The notes beneath the pieces were generated by a model. The model had not been told where the DNA came from, did not search any database, and worked only from the letters and a program-made list of their open reading frames with translations. DNA of 10,372 nt from JACRBK01 sp964427955. GTDB lineage: Bacteria; Chloroflexota; Anaerolineae; Aggregatilineales; Aggregatilineaceae. This document shows, in pieces, positions 7,250-10,372 of the stretch (within the stretch, counting starts at the first letter, position 1; the number at the start of each line of letters is the position of its first letter). Position numbers and translations under genes: made by a program. The stretch lies in assembly GCA_964427955.1 (NCBI GenBank), contig CAYRWY010000190.1:1-10372 (forward strand), read 5' to 3'.

Positions 7250-7267
7250 TGTGTGAGCGCTCACACA
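7250..7267. promoter_or_regulatory. LacI-type operator, perfect 18-bp palindrome
   Basis: TGTGTGAGCGCTCACACA is perfectly symmetric about 7258/7259. Its inner 14 bases, TGTGAGCGCTCACA, are those of the ideal symmetric lac operator. It begins one base after the -10 box and covers the predicted transcription start, the position expected for repression. The gene directly upstream encodes a LacI-family protein with LacI-type recognition residues, so that protein is the natural candidate to bind here. Confidence 0.88.
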
Positions 7268-7407
7268 TTTTATCAAGTATTTACAATCCCCCTAAATCAA
7301 TCGTGTCTTGTGAGGCCGCGGAAAGGAGCTTCAGATCAGACCACACCCCAAACCCTTCCCAATGTCTACAAGTGTCCGTTTTCTGTTAGCCTATCAGGAG
7401 ATCAAGA

Positions 7408-8358
7408 ATGAAATACATTAAATGGATTACGCTCGTTGTCGTGCTCTTGTCCTTCGTCGCCCCCGTGGCGATGGCGCAGGAAAACTCCGGGGCGGGCCTG
7501 ACCATCGGCTTCTCGCAGATCGGTTCGGAGAGCGCCTGGCGTACCGCCTTCACCAATGCCGTCAAGGCCGAAGCTGAAGCGCGCGGCATCAACCTGCTCT
7601 TCTCGGATGCTCAGCAGCAGCAAGAAAACCAGATCGCCGCTATCCGGGCCTGGATCGCCCAGGGCGACGTAGACGCTATCGTGTTGGCCCCCGTGGTCAC
7701 CACCGGTTGGGACGAAGTTCTCCAGGAAGCCAAGGATGCCGGAATCCCCGTCGTGATCGTGGACCGCAATGTGGATGCCGATCCTTCCCTGTTTGTCACC
7801 CGCGTTTCGTCTGACTTCGTGCACGAAGGTCGTCTGGCGGCTGCCTGGTTGGTTCAGGCCACGTCCGGTCAGTGCAATGTCGTGGAGCTGTACGGCACCG
7901 TGGGTTCGGCGGCGGCTGAAGATCGTCACACCGGCTTCAACGAAGTGATCGCACTCTTCCCCGGCATCAAAGTCATCCGTTCCGAAACCGGCAACTTCGT
8001 CCGTACCGAAGGCAAGGCCGTGATGGAAAGCTTCTTGAATGCGGAAGATCCCGCCAATATCTGCGCCGTGTTTGCGCACAATGACGACATGGCGATTGGC
8101 GCGATTGAAGCCATCAAGGAAGCTGGTATCGTCCCTGGCAAAGACATCCTGGTCGTCTCGGTCGATGCCATCCCCGATATCTTCAACTCGCTGGATGCTG
8201 GCGAAACCAACGCGACCGTCGAACTCAGCCCCTTCATGGGCGGCCCGGCGTTCGATGCGGCGATTGCGGCGCTGAATGGCGAAGAACTGCCGAAGTGGAT
8301 TCCCGTGGCGGGCAAACTGTACACCAGCCGCGCCGCCTATGATGCGGATCACCAGTAG
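7408..8358 (+). CDS. ytfQ: YtfQ-like galactofuranose/sugar ABC transporter binding protein (copy 2)
   Basis: This is the main binding protein of the importer, first gene of the operon that also carries the ATPase and permease. Residues 1-23 are a signal peptide ending AMA before Gln24, again without a lipobox cysteine. YtfQ-like features are GFSQIGSESAWR (Trp44-Arg45), Asp119-Arg120, Asp172-Arg173, AHNDDMAIGA (Asn225) and SVDAIPDI (Asp253). Its alignment to E. coli YtfQ is as good as or better than that of copy 1, for example QQQENQI against QKQENQI. AGGAG (7396-7400) lies 7 bases before the ATG. Codons are strongly biased to C-ending and CGT/GGT forms, as in highly expressed genes, more than in copy 1. 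It is controlled by the promoter and operator at 7220-7267. A 211-base structured spacer separates it from the ATPase gene. Substrate assignment to galactofuranose is by family likeness; galactose or another hexose remains possible. Confidence 0.93.
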   Translation: MKYIKWITLVVVLLSFVAPVAMAQENSGAGLTIGFSQIGSESAWRTAFTNAVKAEAEARGINLLFSDAQQQQENQIAAIRAWIAQGDVDAIVLAPVVTTGWDEVLQEAKDAGIPVVIVDRNVDADPSLFVTRVSSDFVHEGRLAAAWLVQATSGQCNVVELYGTVGSAAAEDRHTGFNEVIALFPGIKVIRSETGNFVRTEGKAVMESFLNAEDPANICAVFAHNDDMAIGAIEAIKEAGIVPGKDILVVSVDAIPDIFNSLDAGETNATVELSPFMGGPAFDAAIAALNGEELPKWIPVAGKLYTSRAAYDADHQ

Positions 8359-8373
8359 AGTTAGGCGCTAGAA

Positions 8374-8399
8374 AGTATCTGGCATAACGGCTGGATACT
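8374..8399 (+). other. Hairpin I in the binding protein 2-ATPase spacer
   Basis: AGTATC (8374-8379) pairs with GATACT (8394-8399). Two wobble pairs and two G-C/C-G pairs extend the stem to 10 bp around a 6-nt loop (8384-8389). It starts 16 bases after the stop codon of binding protein 2. There is no T run after it, so it is not a terminator by itself. Confidence 0.6.
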
Positions 8400-8402
8400 C
8401 AC

Positions 8403-8448
8403 GAGGGGGAAACCCACAAAGCTGTGCCAAGCCTGTAGGTCCCCCCTC
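8403..8448 (+). other. Hairpin II (branched arm) in the same spacer
   Basis: GAGGGGG (8403-8409) pairs with CCCCCTC (8442-8448). ACC (8412-8414) with GGT (8438-8440) continues the stem across small bulges. An inner CACA (8415-8418)/TGTG (8423-8426) stem with a 4-nt loop sits on top, leaving an unpaired stretch at about 8427-8437. I do not recognise it as a known riboswitch class. Confidence 0.5.
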
Positions 8449-8453
8449 TCCCC

Positions 8454-8496
8454 GGAGCGTGTTATGTATGAGTTATGGACCACCATAACACGCTCC
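8454..8496 (+). other. Hairpin III, perfect 13-bp stem, with an alternative fold
   Basis: GGAGCGTGTTATG (8454-8466) pairs perfectly with 8484-8496 around a 17-nt loop. The loop contains a second GTTATGG (8472-8478) that can instead pair with CCATAAC (8483-8489) around a 4-nt loop, so the two folds exclude each other. No T run follows. Such a stem after a binding-protein gene can protect the upstream message from 3' decay and lower expression of downstream genes; that role is inferred. Confidence 0.75.
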
Positions 8497-8559
8497 AGCC
8501 CTATGATAACACAGTTAACGACACGGCTCCACGCTACGTTCTGTTCATCAGAGTTTTAG
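8464..8559 (+). CDS. Possible 31-codon leader ORF before the ATPase gene (speculative)
   Basis: An ATG at 8464 is preceded at 6 bases by GGAG (8454-8457) and opens 31 codons ending in TAG at 8557-8559, 10 bases before the ATPase start. Both the GGAG and the ATG lie inside the 5' arm of hairpin III, so folding would hide them. The ATPase gene has only a weak AGG (8558-8560) of its own, so coupling of translation is conceivable. The predicted peptide (starting MYELWTTITR) resembles nothing I know, and its composition does not argue for selection. It may well be chance. Confidence 0.2.
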   Translation: MYELWTTITRSSPMITQLTTRLHATFCSSEF

Positions 8560-8569
8560 GTAAGCCATC

Positions 8570-10090
8570 ATGAGTGCCAATGTGCAAATACAGTCTCCAT
8601 TGTTAGAGACGCGGGGTCTAACTAAAACTTTCACCGCCACACCTGCCCTCGCCGGGGTAGATTTCACGCTCAATCGCGGCGAAGTTCACGCCTTGTTAGG
8701 GGAGAATGGGGCAGGTAAATCCACCCTGATCAAGTTGATCACCGGCGTTCACAAAAAAGACGCCGGGACCATCCTGTTGGAAGGCCGGGAAATCGACCCG
8801 CGCAGCCCGCGCCAGGCCCAAGACCTGGGCATCAGCGCGGTGTACCAGGAAATCAACCTCATTCCCACGCTTTCCGTCGCCGAAAATCTCTACCTGGGCC
8901 GCCAACCGATGCGGTTCGGCCTGATCAACATGCGCGCGGCCAACCGCCAGGCGCGTGAGCTGCTCAAGACGTTCAACATCGACATCGACGTCACCCGCGA
9001 CCTGTCGTCCTATTCGATTGCGATTCAGCAAATCATCGCCATCGTGCGCGGGGTGGACCTGTCGGTGAAGGTGCTCATCCTGGATGAGCCAACGTCGAGC
9101 CTCGACAAAAACGAGGTCGAAACCCTCTTTTCGATCCTTCGATCCCTCAAGGAACGCGGGATCGGTATCCTGCTGATCACGCACTTTCTGGATCAGGTCT
9201 ACCAGATTTCGGATCGCATCACGGTGCTGCGCAACGGGCAAAAAGTCGGCGAGCACCTGACTCACGAACTCTCCAAAATGAAGCTGATCGCCGAGATGTT
9301 GGGCCGCGAGCCGGTGGAAGAGCTTGAGGTCGGTCGCAAGCATAATGGTACCGCAGAAACCCGCCGTGAGCCGTTCCTGCACATCGAAGGCTTCGCCGCC
9401 CGCGGCAAGATGGAGCCGTTCGACCTGGAAATCAACAAAGGCGAGATTGTTGGGCTGGCCGGTCTGCTGGGATCGGGGCGCACGGAAGTGGCGCATCTCG
9501 TCTTTGGCATTGCGAAGAGTGAAAAAGGCGAAGCGCGTGTGAATGGCCGGTCGGCGGACTTGAGTTCGCCGCGCAAAGCGATCCGCCAGGGCTTTGGGCT
9601 GTGCCCAGAAGATCGTAAGGTAGAGGGGATCATCTCTGATCTGTCGGTGCGCGAGAACATCATTCTGGCGCTGCAAGCCAGGCTGGGCATCTTCAAGCAT
9701 ATCTCCCGCAAGAAGCAGGCACAACTGGCCCAGGACATGATCGATACCCTGCGCATCGTGACCCCGGACGCCGAAAAACCGGTCAAGGAACTTTCGGGGG
9801 GGAACCAACAGAAAGTCATCCTGGCGCGCTGGCTGGTGTCTAATCCGGAGTTTCTCATTCTGGACGAACCCACCCGCGGGATCGACGTTGGGGCCCACGC
9901 TGAAATCGTCAGCATCATCAAGCGCCTCGCCAAAGACGGAAAGGCGATGATGATCATTTCTTCGGAGTTACCCGAAGTCGTGGACTACAGCGACCGCGTG
10001 GTGGTCTTGCGCGACCGTAAGAAGCTGACCGAGTTGGTAGGAGATCAGATCAGCGAAAACATGATTATGCAGGCGATTGCGGAGAGGTAA
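8570..10090 (+). CDS. ytfR: YtfR-like sugar ABC transporter ATPase (two nucleotide-binding domains)
   Basis: This 506-residue cytosolic ATPase drives the importer and is close in length and sequence to E. coli YtfR (about 500). Domain 1 has Walker A GENGAGKST (44-52), Q-loop Tyr92-Gln93-Glu94, a degenerate signature LSSYSIAIQQ (145-154), Walker B LILDEPT (169-175) and His205 in THFLDQV. Domain 2 has a degenerate Walker A GLLGSGRTE (298-306 region) with Arg304 in place of lysine, a canonical signature LSGGNQQK (408-415), Walker B LILDEPTRGID (429-439) and SSE in place of the H-loop. Such asymmetry is normal for the RbsA/MglA/YtfR group, so hydrolysis probably occurs at one composite site. The ATG at 8570 has a weak ribosome-binding site (AGG, 8558-8560). 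The spacer before it carries three hairpins. The permease gene follows after 0-3 bases. Confidence 0.95.
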   Translation: MSANVQIQSPLLETRGLTKTFTATPALAGVDFTLNRGEVHALLGENGAGKSTLIKLITGVHKKDAGTILLEGREIDPRSPRQAQDLGISAVYQEINLIPTLSVAENLYLGRQPMRFGLINMRAANRQARELLKTFNIDIDVTRDLSSYSIAIQQIIAIVRGVDLSVKVLILDEPTSSLDKNEVETLFSILRSLKERGIGILLITHFLDQVYQISDRITVLRNGQKVGEHLTHELSKMKLIAEMLGREPVEELEVGRKHNGTAETRREPFLHIEGFAARGKMEPFDLEINKGEIVGLAGLLGSGRTEVAHLVFGIAKSEKGEARVNGRSADLSSPRKAIRQGFGLCPEDRKVEGIISDLSVRENIILALQARLGIFKHISRKKQAQLAQDMIDTLRIVTPDAEKPVKELSGGNQQKVILARWLVSNPEFLILDEPTRGIDVGAHAEIVSIIKRLAKDGKAMMIISSELPEVVDYSDRVVVLRDRKKLTELVGDQISENMIMQAIAER

Positions 10091-10093
10091 ATG

Positions 10094-10372
10094 ATGAGTG
10101 AGCAGGTAACCACCACTCCCATGAAGAGCGGAATGGCTGAAACCCGGCTGGCGTACCTCGCCCGGCAGTACAGCCGTACGTTGTGGACCGTGCTGGCGCT
10201 GATCGTGATTTTGTTCGTCAACCGGCTGATTTCTCCTAATTTCTTCTCCGTGCGCATGGTCGGGGATCGCTTGATCGGGAGCCCGATCAGTATTCTCGAC
10301 GGGGCAGCACCCATCATGATCCTGGCCGTGGGCATGACCCTGGTGATCGCGACCAAAGGGGTTGACCTGTCC
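10094..10372 (+). CDS. ytfT: YtfT-like sugar ABC transporter permease, cut by window end
   Basis: This is the N-terminal 93 codons of an inner-membrane permease; the frame is open at the window edge and the usual length is about 330-340 residues. The first hydrophobic segment is LWTVLALIVILFVNRLI (about residues 35-51). After a loop containing GDRLIGSPISILDGAAP comes a second (about 73-90) ending in the family motif GMTLVIATKGVDLS. Both loop and motif match E. coli YtfT closely. Two adjacent ATG codons exist at 10091, directly after the ATPase stop, and 10094. I chose 10094 because GGAGAGG (10081-10087) then stands 6 bases away. Tight spacing shows translation coupled to the ATPase gene. In YtfQRT systems a second permease (YjfF) normally follows; it would lie beyond the window. 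Confidence 0.9.
   Translation, partial: MSEQVTTTPMKSGMAETRLAYLARQYSRTLWTVLALIVILFVNRLISPNFFSVRMVGDRLIGSPISILDGAAPIMILAVGMTLVIATKGVDLS

Noticed and set aside
7308..7314. TTGTGAG, a lac half-site, as a second operator in the leader
   Set aside because: The other half is missing; the following bases show no symmetry.
7220..7411. A 63-codon frame starting at TTG in the operon leader
   Set aside because: Its start codon is part of the -35 box and it runs through the promoter and operator, so it would not be on the operon transcript.
7402..8352. A 316-codon open frame on the minus strand mirroring binding protein 2
   Set aside because: It mirrors binding protein 2 almost end to end, a known artefact of codon bias; a similar shadow exists opposite binding protein 1 at 5163-6023.
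8502..8507. TATGAT as a separate promoter for the ATPase gene
   Set aside because: No -35-like hexamer at 16-18 bases (ACCACC at 17), and it lies just after a hairpin; support is too weak.
8696..9898. A 400-codon open frame on the minus strand
   Set aside because: Antisense shadow of the ATPase gene, whose Walker and signature motifs are intact in the plus frame.
1..10372. Mobile element, CRISPR, defence system or prophage content
   Set aside because: I saw no transposase, integrase, terminal repeats, spaced direct repeats, toxin-antitoxin pair or nuclease gene; all long genes are metabolic, transport or signalling.

Overview
The window looks like ordinary chromosome from a GC-rich bacterium. 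The lineage is not proven. Two features are compatible with Chloroflexota (Anaerolineae-like): a long phosphohexomutase and a ubiquitin-like/FHA protein beside a YtfQ-type sugar transporter. That placement is inference from gene style, not from a marker gene. There is no rRNA, tRNA, CRISPR array, insertion sequence or phage gene here.

Layout. (1) 1-629: the 3' part of a protein with a ubiquitin-like segment and an FHA domain, closed by a strong intrinsic terminator. (2) 630-2266: a cation diffusion facilitator (CDF) metal exporter with three C-terminal ferredoxin-like repeats and a DxxxD/DxxxD metal site that points to manganese. (3) 2231-2271: a terminator between convergent genes. (4) 2291-5028, minus strand: a very long phosphoglucomutase/phosphomannomutase-family enzyme with a clear sigma70-type promoter. 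(5) 5105-10372, plus strand: a galactofuranose/galactose-type ABC importer locus. Its order is YtfQ-like binding protein 1, a LacI-family regulator, promoter plus operator, YtfQ-like binding protein 2, a structured RNA spacer, YtfR-like ATPase, and the first third or so of a YtfT-like permease cut by the window end.

How it works together. The regulator keeps the recognition-helix residues of E. coli LacI (Tyr-Gln...Arg). It also keeps, at a constant numbering offset, the LacI inducer-pocket residues Asp149, Arg197, Trp220, Asn246 and Asp274. A perfect 18-bp palindrome containing the core of the ideal symmetric lac operator overlaps the predicted transcription start of the second binding-protein/transporter operon. 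The simplest model is that the regulator, probably co-transcribed with binding protein 1, represses the operon for binding protein 2, ATPase and permease until a galactose-like sugar appears. Binding protein 1 has a different palindrome in front of it and no lac-type operator. The divergent phosphohexomutase could handle hexose-1-phosphate produced after uptake, but this link is only by proximity.

Most worth a second look: the LacI-like regulator/operator pair, the duplicated binding proteins on either side of the regulator, the three-hairpin spacer (with a possible 31-codon leader ORF) between binding protein 2 and the ATPase, and the three-repeat CDF.
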